DNA from: Welwitschia mirabilis
Taxonomy: Eukaryota; Gnetophyta; Gnetopsida; Welwitschiales
DNA: 25,189 nt
Assembly (NCBI GenBank): GCA_051453625.1
Contig: JBOZIK010000001.1
Location: forward strand, 160,820,367-160,845,555
Direction of reading: 5' to 3'
Positions 8,391-18,009 of this stretch are shown here, one piece after another (position 1 is the stretch's first letter; each line of letters begins with the position of its first letter). Under the pieces are notes generated by a model. It saw only the letters and a list, made by a program, of their open reading frames with translations, was not told the DNA's origin and ran no database searches. Both the position numbers and the translations under genes were made by a program.

Positions 8391-8749
8391 GGGATGTCAC
8401 CCTTCATCAAAAGATACTTTGTTAGCTTCATGCCCTGCTGTTAGCCTTATAGCTTTTTTCCATGTTAGCAATGCTATCATTCTGCCTATTATGGGGACGA
8501 CAGGCTTCCTTATCTCCAATCTCAAAGGTAAGTTAGTCTTTTACATGATGAATCCTTCTTCTTAGTATGCAGTGTCAAAATAAGCCTAAGAAACCTTCAA
8601 ATATGCTAAGAATTGCATGTTTCATTGATCATCCTATCAGATCTCCACAATTATTAGTATTGCATCCAACCTATGTAAATGTCTTACAAAATTACTCAAA
8701 ATACACTATTAAATTCCTACCAATTGGTATCGCAACATAGATGTTTAAA

Positions 8750-9215
8750 GATAGAGAAATTGTATTCTTCATGTTAAAAAAAAGGACATTCTAAGGAGGA
8801 ATATAAGAAAAGACTAGTTGATATGGGTACAAGAAGGATGAATGCACATTCTGTAAGAAATCAGGGAATAAGAAAAAAGTCTATTAGCATTAGATAAAAA
8901 AGGAAGTGATACAAAGAAGAATAGTGGTTTTTTAAAAAAAGCACAAAGGGAAGGAAAATCTCAATCTTAACCCATTTCAGTATTTAACAACAGAAGGAGA
9001 AGAGAAAGAGTAGTAGCCTAATCAAAGAGAGGATAACGTATAAACAAATAAGGCATAACCAAGTGATGTAAAGAAGTATAATGAAGGGAGGCTAAGTAAT
9101 AGAATCCAAAGGAATAGGCATATCACAAAGAATATAACAAATAACTCACAAGCTATAATAGAGAAAACATTGAAAAAAGGATCGAGGGTGCTCAAAAAAA
9201 GGTGAAAACCTACCT
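8750..9215 (+). pseudogene. LINE 1 ORF1-like remnant with degenerate zinc knuckle
   Basis: At 8758-8810 the plus strand reads NCILHVKKKGHSKEEYKK, which resembles the CCHC knuckle CxxCxxxGHxxxxC of plant LINE ORF1 proteins. The second Cys is replaced by His, one extra residue lies before GH and the last Cys is Tyr. The following 400 bases are Lys/Arg-rich with many stops. The knuckle normally sits in a nucleic-acid-binding chaperone protein that coats the LINE RNA. The part upstream of it is lost at the gypsy LTR boundary. Confidence 0.45.
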
Positions 9216-9219
9216 AATG

Positions 9220-9900
9220 GATTATCTCACTTAAAATTATAGAGGTCTAGGATCCCTCTATAAAAAACATATTCTAATAAACACTATTAGTAACAATAAC
9301 ATTAGGTTAGTTTTTCTACAATAAATCAAAATGAGTAATGATAAGAAAATGGGATGTAATATTAAAATATTTTTATCATAAAAGTGCAAGAAAAATTAGG
9401 AGGATTAATGATATTAATAAGGAGAGAGGTTGAGCTAATAAATAAAGGCCCTGATCACATTTCAGTATANNNNNNNNNNNNNNNNNNNNNNNNNNNNNNN
9501 NNNNNNNNNNNNNNNNNNNNNNNNNNNNNNNNNNNNNNNNNNNNNNNNNNNNNNNATACTATTACAAACAAGAATAGATGGATGGTGGTGGGATATTTCA
9601 ACCAAGGTATCCTTAGATGGGACAAATTATGTGGAAGTAATTGGAATAGTGAACAAGTAGAAATCCTTAAGGATTTTATGAAATAAGGAGACTTAATAGA
9701 TATTCTAATCCTAAGATGCAAATATACGTGGTTAAACAAAAGGGAAAGTAACAATATGATCATGTCCAAGATTGATAAAATTTTAGCTAGAAGAGAGATA
9801 ATTAATAAAATATCAATACAGGCATGAGGCCTCAATAGAATGACTTTAGATGACAAACCAATCAAGCTTTAAGTAGGGATGAAATTACCCCAGAATGCTC
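9220..9900 (+). pseudogene. LINE 1 endonuclease domain, broken
   Basis: This domain would nick the target site to prime reverse transcription. Near 9235 the frame reads NYRGLGSLYKK and later VFLQ followed by a stop, matching N(V/C)RGLGxPxKK...DVVFLQETK at the start of the plant LINE endonuclease. At 9556-9700 it reads WMVVGYFNQG, matching WLLxGDFNE, with the catalytic-loop Asp replaced by Tyr. DLIDIPLRCKYTWLNKRES (about 9690-9750) and SKIDKILARRE match the GLIDLPLxGxxFTWxNxR...SRLDRFL segment. In-frame stops occur at 9684 and elsewhere, and 86 N lie inside. Confidence 0.75.
9470..9555. other. Assembly gap (86 N) in the LINE 1 endonuclease
   Basis: This gap is in the middle of the endonuclease. 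Its non-round length suggests an estimated size. Confidence 0.95.
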
Positions 9901-10135
9901 CTTCTAGATGAAAACATACTGGATAGATAGAGAAGAAATAAGGAATATGATGAAGAGAATCTAACAAAATTACAATAAAACAATTCTCTCACATGTTTGT
10001 ACAGAAGTCTAAACATCTTCAAAACTTATATGAAAAATTAAAAAAAGAAGGATCAAATGAAGTATAATTCTTGCAAAGAGCTTACAAATAAACTATAGAA
10101 GATCCAAACAGAACATTAACAAGGAGAAGATCAAG

Positions 10136-10357
10136 ATGATCTTCGACAATAAGAGTATGATTGTCTTTAGGATCTCTAATAAATCACTACAGATGTCGAA
10201 CAGTAAAGAAAGATCTAGAATCCAATGGCTACGAGAAGGTTATCAATACATAAAAGTTTTCTTCCATCAGGAGAATCAGCATAAGATACATAATAAAATC
10301 AGAAAGATTAAGGTGGGAGATAGATTGTTAGGGGAAAAAAAGAGGAAATTAGGCTAA
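10136..10357 (+). pseudogene. LINE 1 endonuclease-RT linker
   Basis: This open frame of 73 codons contains RSRIQWLREGYQYIKVFFHQ and later IRKIKVGDRLL. The family pattern at this place is KSRxQWLKEGDxNTKFFHxxxxxRRxxNxIxxLxxxDG. It belongs to the same polyprotein as the endonuclease upstream and the RT downstream. About 130 bases later AIQSIKNGKAF...PDD...PIELF echoes the AIxxxxxxKAPGPDGFxxEFF block that begins RT, with stops in between. The first Met is not a true start. Confidence 0.75.
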
Positions 10358-10573
10358 AAATAAGAAATCATCTCAAAATAGTATGGGAGTAACAGGATAT
10401 CTACCCCAATCTATTACATTTTTCTAAAAAAATTACTAAAGAGAAAAATGAGGAATTAAGTAAGTCCATAGATAGAAAAGAGGTAAACTAGGCTATTCAG
10501 TCCATAAAAAATGGCAAAGCCTTTTGACCTGATGATTAACCAATAGAACTTTTCATAGTCTATTTTCTTATCC

Positions 10574-10927
10574 TTGAGGAAAATTGTTCAAGATGTTATG
10601 GAAAAGACTTTCACAAGCAAAAGAATCTCTACTAAGATGAAGAGAACTAAAATAGTCCTTATTCCGAAGAAACCAGATGCTAGTAGGCTAGGGAATTATA
10701 GACCAATTGGAATACATAATGTGCTTTACAAGATTTTTGTGAAGATAATGGCTAGTTGTATTACCCCCTTGTTGTCCAAGGTCATCTTTCTAAACCAAGC
10801 TAGCTTCATCCACTTTAGGTACATACAAGACCAAATTTTACTTATTTATGAGATCATACATTCTATTAAATTTCCTTTAATGCTTACCAAGATTGATATA
10901 GATAAGGCCTATGACACAATTAGCTGA
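10574..10927 (+). pseudogene. LINE 1 reverse transcriptase, N-terminal and central blocks
   Basis: This frame of 117 codons carries several diagnostic LINE RT blocks in order. They are TKIVLIPKKPDASRLGNYRP (pattern TxIxLIPKxxxPxxxxDFRPI), NVLYKIFVKIMA (NVLYKIxSKxLA), LNQASFI (xNQSAFVxGRxI), IQDQILLIYEIIHSI (ITDNxLIAxExxHxx) and TKIDIDKAYDTIS (LKLDxxKAYDRVEW). The DIDKAYD segment keeps the first catalytic Asp. The frame stops at 10925 and homology continues in other frames, so this is a fragment of one long ORF2, not a separate gene. Confidence 0.85.
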
Positions 10928-12002
10928 AGTGCATTAAGAACCATCCTTGAGAAATCTGGGTTTGTGAAAGACATAGTAAACATATGGATGGACATATGAG
11001 CCTTAGTTGAATTCTATCTAAAGATCAATGGCACTATATCAGAGTATTTCATAGTCTACAGCCTCAGTTATCTCCTTACCTATTTCTATTTGTTATGGAT
11101 GTTATATAGGAAATGTTAAAGAGAAGCAGTATTAAAGGAATCAAGATTGGGGAGCAAACATTTATTAATAATCATTACATAGATGTTATAATTATAATGA
11201 CTCAAGTCTCTTATCATTAAACAAAAGCTATCAAAAATGCAATGGAGCTATTCATTAGAGCCACAGGCCTGAAGGTAAGTTAGAGTAAGATAAAAATTAA
11301 CTATATGGGACTAAAAATCATCTACAGGCTGATATCACCCAAATCTTGGGAGCTAAAGAGGGGTAAATTAATGATATTTATTTAGGGATCTCGTTGTGAA
11401 ACTGGAATAAAATTCAAACTTGGAAATATATCATCAAGAAAATCTAAATAAAATGTAATACTTGGATAAATATATTTCTATCCTCAAAAGAAAAAGTTAT
11501 TCTTACTAACTCTTCTCTCCTACCTACTTTCAGATTCTCAGCTTTTGTTATCACCTCCTTCAAGCAAATTATTAAGAAAATCAAAAAAAAAAAAAGTTTA
11601 TTTGGTCAACAAGAAAGAATAAAAATAATATTCGCCTCTACAAGTAGGACATAATTGCTCACCCAAAAGCATCCAGAGGTTAGGGGCTAATAGGAGTAAA
11701 TAAAATCATTAAAAGACTATACACAAAGGATCTTCCTTAGAGCAAACTAATCAAACATAAATATGATTTATAAGATATCAAAGGATGTTAATCCTACTTT
11801 GATGATACTTGGTAAACCTCCGTCAAAAGCTCAGTAACATAGCTATCACTTTTTAAGACACTGCCAAATCCATTTTAACCAAAAAGTAGGGGATTATTTA
11901 AGAAGAAGAAAAGTTTTGTAAAGGCAACATATTAGACAAAATCAAAATCTTCTTTTGGTTATTACAAAAAAAAAAAGAATTTTAATTAAAGATAATTTAG
12001 TT
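10928..12002 (+). pseudogene. LINE 1 reverse transcriptase, C-terminal blocks, heavily broken
   Basis: ALRTILEKSGFVKDIVNIWM (10930-10990) matches the xLxxMGFxxxWVxWI block. Near 11160-11200, INNHYIDVIIIM occupies the place of the catalytic (F/Y)ADDxxLF block, and its double Asp is lost. ATGLKVS, a stop, then SKIKI matches ASGLKVNxxKSxI (about 11260-11300). IYLGISL (11375-11395) matches YLGxPLG, and FLSSKEKVILTNSSLLPTF (about 11475-11535) matches the LSxGGRxxLIxSVLxxLP stretch. FIWSTRK and HPKASRG follow. Stops occur every 20 to 40 codons. Confidence 0.8.
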
Positions 12003-12023
12003 NNNNNNNNNNNNNNNNNNNNN
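12003..12023. other. Assembly gap (21 N)
   Basis: A short gap just before the zf-RVT-like block of LINE 1. Confidence 0.95.
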
Positions 12024-12115
12024 GTCCCATCTACCAAGGGAATGTAGAGACTACTAATCATTTATTTAAGAAGTGTACCTGGAGCAAATGGCTTATCACA
12101 TTAATGAATAATTAT
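12024..12115 (+). pseudogene. LINE 1 zf-RVT-like zinc-finger remnant
   Basis: The frame after the gap reads GNVETTNHLFKKCTWSKWLI. The zf-RVT pattern of plant LINEs is CxxCxxxxETxxHLFxxCxxxxxxW, and the ET, HLF, C and W positions are kept. The first Cys pair is probably in or near the gap. The following 450 bases (12116-12570) show no motif that I recognise. Confidence 0.6.
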
Positions 12116-12569
12116 TATGCTATGAGAAAAGAGCACAAAAGATGGCAGAAAGAGTGACTACATCTAAAACACTCATAGATTTAGAAGATCTACAATCAGA
12201 TTTTTTTTTTCTGACACCCATCTTTCTCTTCCTATAAATATAGCCCTTAATTTGAAATGTTATTCTTCTAAAATTAAGGCAACCATGGATGTCTCTCATC
12301 TATATGAAATAAAGATCCTAGCTCTTCTTGAAGATTACCTAGAACTTTGGCAGGAAGTATAGGCGATAGCATTAGATATCCTCCTGTGGAAGCTAAAAGA
12401 TGGGCCAAAGATTAATATCATCTTCTTTTCAAGAACTAGAAAGAGGGCTCAGTGAGATACAAGAGAGGAAGCATTCAACTCATAGAGGAAGCACTTACAA
12501 GATACCTCTAGACTTTAGTGAAAGAATAAAGAATCCTTATTGATGTTAAGGGATAGTGGAAAGCTTATT

Positions 12570-12990
12570 ATTTCTTCCTGGCATGTATCCCTAAGGTTTC
12601 ACATGGCTACATTCGTAGAAGTGTCCTACTGCCCCCATGGAGTCTAGGAGTGAAAATGGTAAACTAATACTTCATAAAGTCTAAATGCAAATCTAAACGT
12701 ATAGGTATTCATTTCACCTTTCTTAAAGCCTTGGACCTAGGGCAAAGGATCAATGTTCTATATTTCTTCCTCCAAGTTCTAAAATAAAAGAATAAAACCG
12801 GATACTTAGGTCTAGTAATGATCGTATGAAGGATAACAAAAATGAATCAAGAGATCCCTCAAGCCCCAAAGTGCAAAAACGAAAAAAAATACCCTTTAAA
12901 GAAACAAAGAAAATCTATAAGAAAGTAGAACTAAGATGAGATAAAAATACGGTCGACCTCATCCTTGAAGGAGAAGATGGGAGGCCCCAC
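12570..12990 (+). other. LINE 1 region between zf-RVT and the charged segment
   Basis: This non-open sequence with stops in all frames lies inside the LINE. In other plant LINEs an RNase H domain can follow zf-RVT. I looked for its DGAxxGNPG-type start and did not find a convincing one. At about 12820-12960 one frame is rich in Lys, Glu, Ser and Pro. Confidence 0.35.
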
Positions 12991-13165
12991 TTGAACCATA
13001 ATGAGCAGATAAGGGTGACCCCAGCCCCACCTCCTAATGAGTAGATAAGGATAACCCTGCCTCCAAATCCTAATGAGCAGGATAATCCTCATCTAGACCT
13101 GGCAGAAGAGACCCATGAAGAGAAGGAAAAAGAAGAAGATGATACTCATCCAAACTAAGAATAAG
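12991..13165 (+). repeat. 36-bp tandem repeat and acidic segment in the LINE 1 3' part
   Basis: AATGAGCAGATAAGG, AATGAGTAGATAAGG and AATGAGCAGGATAAT start at 13000, 13036 and 13072, giving a period of exactly 36 bases (12 codons), with the third copy partial. The coding-like frame reads NEQIRVTPAPPP, then a diverged unit with one stop, then NEQDNPHLDLAEE. It is followed by a run of Glu, Lys and Asp (EEKEKEEDD). It could be a flexible linker in front of the J-like frame. Confidence 0.7.
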
Positions 13166-13262
13166 GAGAGCCCCTATAATCAAACCAAGGTAGAAAAGTA
13201 GAGGAGCTAGATATGGAAGAGGTCAGATGCTTAGTTCTGATGGTAATAATCAGAGATAAAAG

Positions 13263-13481
13263 TTCCCATATATCATTCTCGCAGCTAGCCATAGAGCACC
13301 TCTAAACTCTATCAAAACAATCTATAAGAGCGCCCATAGGCTTCATCCAAATAAAAACCCCAAAGGGGCTGATGCTTTCAAGGACTTAAATCAAGCTTTT
13401 GAGGATCTTGCAGATGAGCTAAGTAGAAAGCTCCTTCAGAAGCATCATAGGGATTTTTTCCCTAGATGTAAGGGCTACTAA
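13263..13481 (+). pseudogene. J-domain (DnaJ)-like open stretch within LINE 1
   Basis: There are 72 codons without a stop, ending in TAA at 13479-13481, in a region otherwise full of stops. The translation matches the J-domain plan. YIILAASHRAPL resembles the DPYxILGVSxxAPL start, and IKTIYKSAHRLHPNKNP resembles helix II plus the HPD loop (IKxAYRxLAxxxHPDKNP). ADAFKDLNQAFEDLADE resembles helix III (AEAFKxINEAFExLSDP). The loop reads HPN, so the Asp of HPD that stimulates Hsp70 ATPase is changed. The frame is closed upstream by a TAA at 13257-13259. The other frame there (DMEEVRCLVLMVIIRD) may be its continuation after a one-base shift. It lies between the LINE zinc finger and the LINE 3' UTR. 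It may be a captured host domain or a genuine extra ORF of this LINE lineage. Confidence 0.55.
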
Positions 13482-13701
13482 TGGCCTTCTAGGTTAGAAG
13501 TGGGTTTTTCAGTTGGCTTTAATCTGCATGTTATGATTTACTTAGTTTGGCTTATGTAAATTTGTAATGTTTTCTAGTAAACTCTGGTGTTCAATCAGCA
13601 GCTTGGTGCTTCATTACAAATCTCATATCTAAATGCATCTCCACCCTTCCTATAATGTACTTTTCTTTAATAGAATTTTCATTTTTGTTTTAAAAAAAAT
13701 A
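13482..13701 (+). other. LINE 1 3' untranslated end with A-rich tail
   Basis: A T-rich 3' region contains TTTGTAATGTTTTCTAGT, CAGCTTGGTGCTTCATTAC and TTTAATAGAATTTTCATTTT. It ends in a run of eight A (about 13691-13698). This layout is characteristic of plant L1 3' ends and fixes the right boundary of LINE 1. Confidence 0.6.
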
Positions 13702-15176
13702 AGGTTTATTTGTGCTAGTTAAAATTTATTTTGTATATTGCATGAAACAATTATATTAAGTATTTATATTACTTTTATAAACTATAATTTTTGAAACTTG
13801 GTTATGAATTTTTATATTCATATTATGTTTAAATGTCTCAAAATGGTGACACAACTTAAGAATGCTATAGCTTATCATGTATTAAATAAAGTTTAATAAT
13901 TTTTTTAAATAAGTTTAGAATTTTGTAAGATTATACAATTTAAAAATGGTTTTTCTAAATTTAATAAATTTTTAAAATTATTTTATGAAAATAACTTAGA
14001 AAATAAAAATAGAAAATAGCAAGTAACTAGCTTCGTGTTATAAAATAAATACTTAGTACTCTATAAAATATGAAGACTCCTCAATCATTTAAAAATCCAA
14101 AGTAATTTAAAATTTATAACCTTTTTACTGTAGTGCGATATTCTAACAACTCTAAAGATCTAGACAAATTTTACACTTAAGTATGATCTTAGAAAATATA
14201 GTTATAAGAATCTAATGTTGATAGAGTTACTTTTTATAGATCATATCATGAGTCTGGTTTAAGTAAAAATATCATAAATTATTTTTCTTTATTAATAATT
14301 AATTATTAATTTTTAGTTGCAATTTCTCTGAAAAAGCCATAAAAAATCTATAATTAATATCATTAATTATATAAAATTTATTTAATAGAAGATATACTAA
14401 TAAATTAAGAATTTAATACTAATAATAATTAAAATAACTATAAAATCAAGGTAACATCTAAGCCTGTGGAATTAAGCCTAACCATATTTGTTATAGTTTA
14501 GAACCTAAAGTATAACTAACTTATGTTTGAATGGTAGTAAGATATCAAGATGAAATGCCATTAATAGGAGTTGTAACATCACATTATATTGGTTGAGAAT
14601 TATTCTAAGCCTATATCCATGTATGTATTATAACACGTTTATATTTCATCAACCATATATAAGATATCTGTATGTGGCGAAAAACTATGAAGAAATATAA
14701 GACACAAAAGTACAATATTGATATTGTTTGCAAAGCAAAATAATTTAATATTTACTTTCATAATAAAGATTTGTAATGTCTACATTCCTAAAAATATGTA
14801 ATTATACTAATAAAGTATATGTAAAAATTGATCCTTACCTCTCTTAAGCATCTCAATTAATTTAAGTTCCCCAAAAAATTTTAGCTAAATAGGAGCAATT
14901 TTAAGTTAGGAAATCATAGATTCCTTCTTCTTAGTCCTAACCATCTTCCACTACTCTAATTTCACTATCCTTTTTACCATGTTTCTTTGTTACCAAAATG
15001 CAATCCTTACATGTCTTAGTTTCCTATAATGTTAAGGTCCTTTTCACTTCTCTTCTTTTCTAGCTAGTTCATCCTTCTTGCTTGCTCAAAGGGCATTCAA
15101 ACATAGAAACAAGCCAAAATAATCATTAATTGCTTAATGGTCACTAGATTTAGATGGATTATATTCCCAAAATTAG
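13702..15176. other. AT-rich DNA with no recognisable feature
   Basis: Very AT-rich, with many TTAATTAA-like words. I see no open frame above background, no clear repeats and no tRNA-like boxes. It may be an old, fully decayed transposon. Confidence 0.5.
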
Positions 15177-15990
15177 ATGCAGTGGCCTCAAGAATCAATT
15201 ATAGAACCCTATGAAAAGATCACGTGTCCATACCCAGACTTGGTTTTTTACTGGTTTTATATACCCATAAATGTGCCTCATGTGTCCATGAAGTATCAAA
15301 TTCTTTTTCGTGTAGATTTTTTATTGGTTTTAACATGCATGAAAATCTCTTCAAATTTACTAATTTGGCACATCCTCAAGGAACATACTTTGTAGCTTAC
15401 CATCTGTGAGAGATTTTTCATTAAAAGTAAAATGCAATTTTCTATGTCGCAATTCTATAAGCATTGATTTTTGTATCCTTGTAAGATACGCATGTTATAT
15501 CAAAGTTATCAACTTTATTTAGTTTAATATCTTTAAGAAGCTACTAATTGAAATCTATTAAAGATATGATTTGAGTGTGCTAGATAAAGTGGTTGAGAAG
15601 TTCACAAGTACTTCTCCGAACATAAGAGAATCACATTAGAGTGTTAGTACATTCTTTATTTAAGAAAATTCATTTCCAAAACCAGGAATTCAGATATGCA
15701 CTAACCTTGATCTCAATGAAATGACATATTAGAATCATGTCTTTAGTTAGTAAATTTTTTAAAAGAATTAAACATCTCAAGCAACAATCTTTATCTTTTT
15801 TGTGAAAATGAAAAATTTATAATCTTTTCAATCTTAAAGATGTCTGAAAAACAAAAATTCATCAATGGGTAACATGTCCTATATTTCAATCTAATGGTAT
15901 TAACATGTCCTGTATTTCAATCTCTTAAATTCTTACAATAATTATCACCATGAGGGTTATATTTGTACTAATTGTTCACTTTCAAAAAGG
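15177..15990. other. Intergenic DNA; short frames not supported
   Basis: Two overlapping plus-strand frames (15177-15395 and 15224-15409) are in different phases of the same bases and show no family motif. A 32-base direct repeat AACATGTCCTrTATTTCAATCT occurs at about 15870 and 15902. Nothing else is recognised. Confidence 0.45.
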
Positions 15991-16449
15991 AAAAGAGAAA
16001 TAGATGATCCAAAGAAAAGTCCCCAACTAAAGCCTCTAACGTAGGACTTTAGTTTAGTTCTTCTCTATTCCTTACTAATTATTTTGATAATCAACTTTTA
16101 GCTTAGATTTAATAGAATTTTTCAAGTTAGAGGTTTTATACTCTAATGATTATATGAAAGACTATTCTAAATCCTTTTAGATGTTGTAGTAATAATTTAG
16201 AAGGTTTTACTTTGGTTGAGTTCAAAAAGCAAGATTCTTATGGTAGTTATCTTAGAAAGTAAACCTAGTATGACATTCCTCTTAATCCTCTAGAAACATC
16301 ATCACTAACTAATATTCCTACTTCTAGTGCTTTTGCTATATTATCTTTCATTATGGATATTGATTCATATGTGACTATAAATTTGTCAAAGAATGATGGG
16401 GTTCTACCTCATTCCTTATTCTAATGGTTATTTTTTTAAGAAATGCACA

Positions 16450-17360
16450 AACTTACAAGATGCTTCATAAATAAGATGCTAGTTTATATCTTAATTTTGT
16501 TACCTCCACTAATTTTGTTCTTCTTCAAGAAATTAAAATTTCATTCTCTAATAAGGACTTTGCCTGCAAATCTTTTAGTTGTAATGGATTCTATATTTCT
16601 ACTCATCGACGAGGGCAAGAAGATGCTAGTATTATTATTCATCTAAGGTGGAAAAAAATCTTTGGTCTTATTATTCATCTAAGGTGGAAGAAAATCTTTT
16701 CAATCATATGGTCAAGATCATCAACAATGGGTAATTTGGGCTATCTTCACTTTTGATTTTGACAGTTTTAGAATTTGCTCCAATCATGCTTCGAATGCCT
16801 CTAGTAATCGAACATTTTTATGAAAGCAATTATTTTTTCATATTGTCTAATATTACTAGCATTTTCAAAGGAGATCTTAATATGTTGTAATTTCCAGAAG
16901 ACAAGGTAGGTAGTTTTTCCATCCCATGGAAGCTTCAAAATTTTAACTTGGATGATTTAAAAGGAATAATTTTGTTTAGTCGACAAAGGTTTGTAATTTA
17001 ATTTCATAGTTCCTCAAGCTTCCCTCCCCCCAACTTGAAGTAATTACATATTTAATTCTACTCACGTTTTGAGTAGGTTAGGTTATTTTCATTGTGGGCT
17101 TTTCCCTTTTTTCTTAAAGTGCTAGTGAATGTAATCCTTACTAGAGTGCTAATAAGTCAAACTTTGGTACGACACTTAGGGAAAAAGAAAATCCTACCGT
17201 ATGCTTGGTTAGGTGTGCTTTCCTATAAAAATAGGCTATAACGTTTAAAATGACAAGGAAAAATAAAATATTGTTTTTCAACTCATACTCTAGTCTTTCT
17301 TGCTCAACATAGTTTCTACATCCTGTTAGATCATTATCCATTTTTTTGGATGTTGACTTT
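16450..17360 (+). pseudogene. LINE 2 endonuclease remnant
   Basis: NFVLLQEIKIS (about 16510-16545) matches the xFVLLQETKI block that carries the catalytic Glu. IIIHLRW and, 36 bases later, a second copy follow. NHASNASSNRTFLWKQLF (about 16770-16830) matches the NxYAPxxxxxRxxLWxxL strand, and FKGDLNML, a stop, then FPEDKVG (16866-16912) matches GDFNMVLxPEDKxG. LLDHYPFFW (about 17322-17348) sits where the family has the catalytic xSDHxPxxL. The blocks lie in different frames with stops between them. The frame at 16443-16646 is a shadow of this domain. Confidence 0.75.
16633..16704 (+). repeat. 36-bp tandem duplication in the LINE 2 endonuclease
   Basis: TATTATTCATCTAAGGTGGA starts at 16633 and again at 16669. 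The copies are nearly identical and the period is 12 codons. The duplication inserts twelve extra residues in the endonuclease. Confidence 0.85.
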
Positions 17361-18009
17361 CATAGAAGTAATTACTCTAAAAGGAAACCCCTCTTTGAAT
17401 TGTGTTATCAAGCTTTTAATTAAAAGAAGAAAAATATTAGCTAAAATTCTATGAGATGTCAAATCTTGTCCTACTCACTATTTTGATTTGATTACCTTGA
17501 TCACAATGCATTAAATCAACAATTAGAAATTATGCTCAACATTCCTAGCACTACTTCGCTAGAGCTAGTCATCATAAATATCAACGTATTTCATTCATGG
17601 TTAGCACTTTATCTCATAAAATCTATCAGGATCTACTAAATTGTAAAAGCCAAGCCTTATTAGCTAATGCCAAAAAGCATAATAACTATAGGATGTCTAC
17701 CATCTCTAAGGCTTTAAATAAAAGTCAATTAACTTGGTTGTGCATTCAAGATGATAATTTTAAGAGTTTTAAATCTTTTAAAATCAAATAATGGTGAAAA
17801 TCAGGATCTCTCCTATGCACTTATTGATATTGCTTGGATCTCCAAGTAAGATGGCATTTTTAATTTTGTAGCAGATTATTTTATGGCTATTTTTTAAGGT
17901 AAATGTTTTTATCCCAACTTATCCCATCAATACACAACTCCTAGCCTAGTAAAATAACTCTAGGATGTAATTTTATTTTGGAAAAGAATAGTATTCTCAT
18001 AAAATTAAA
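17361..18009 (+). pseudogene. LINE 2 endonuclease-RT linker remnant
   Basis: The frame at 17597-17791 ends NKSQLTWLCIQDDNFKSFKS, matching the KSRxTWLxxGDxNTKFFHSxxK pattern before RT in plant LINEs. It is open for 64 codons and then stops. Upstream NAKKHNNYRMSTI has no special match. The surrounding bases have stops in all frames. Confidence 0.6.

Larger units (their letters stand above)
3010..8737 (-). mobile_element. Decayed Ty3/gypsy retrotransposon, minus strand, truncated in RT
   Basis: Read from 8737 towards 3010, the parts occur in the expected order: LTR starting TGTTGCG and ending TTACAACA, a tRNA-Asp primer site, leader, gag, aspartic protease and reverse transcriptase. Coding parts are broken by several stops and frame changes. 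The primer type, the linker before the protease and the protease context are those of plant Athila/Tat-like gypsy elements, which is family knowledge rather than a tested classification. No RNase H, integrase or 3' LTR is visible, so the element ends in RT near 3010-3025, by truncation or assembly break. Four gaps lie inside it. Confidence 0.85.
7550..8737 (-). repeat. 5' LTR of the gypsy element (about 1188 bp)
   Basis: On the minus strand the LTR starts TGTTGCGATACC at 8737 and ends CACATTACAACA at 7550, giving matching TGTTG...CAACA ends. The tRNA-Asp primer site follows directly. A 12-bp palindrome TACCAATTGGTA (8718-8729) sits just inside the start. A TATA box lies at 8232-8241, dividing a U3 of about 500 bp from R-U5. 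A second LTR is not in the window, so the length is set by the ends and primer site, not by comparison of two copies. Confidence 0.75.
8738..13701 (+). mobile_element. LINE 1: decayed plant L1-type retrotransposon
   Basis: The plus strand shows, in order, a zinc-knuckle-like block (8761-8820), apurinic-type endonuclease (about 9220-9900), RT linker (10136-10560), reverse transcriptase (about 10574-11980), a zf-RVT-like block (12024-12110), a charged region, a J-domain-like frame (13263-13481), an untranslated 3' region and an A-rich end. Many stops and frameshifts show that it is dead. The 5' end is not visible because the gypsy LTR directly abuts the first recognisable LINE sequence, which suggests that the gypsy element inserted into it. 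Confidence 0.85.

Noticed and set aside
9455-9865. 136-codon minus-strand frame
   Set aside because: It is the antisense shadow of the LINE 1 endonuclease and includes 86 N.
15177-15409. Two plus-strand frames of 61 and 72 codons
   Set aside because: They use the same bases in different phases, with aromatic-rich, low-information peptides and no motif.
17141-17341. 66-codon minus-strand frame
   Set aside because: Antisense to the end of the LINE 2 endonuclease, with no motif.
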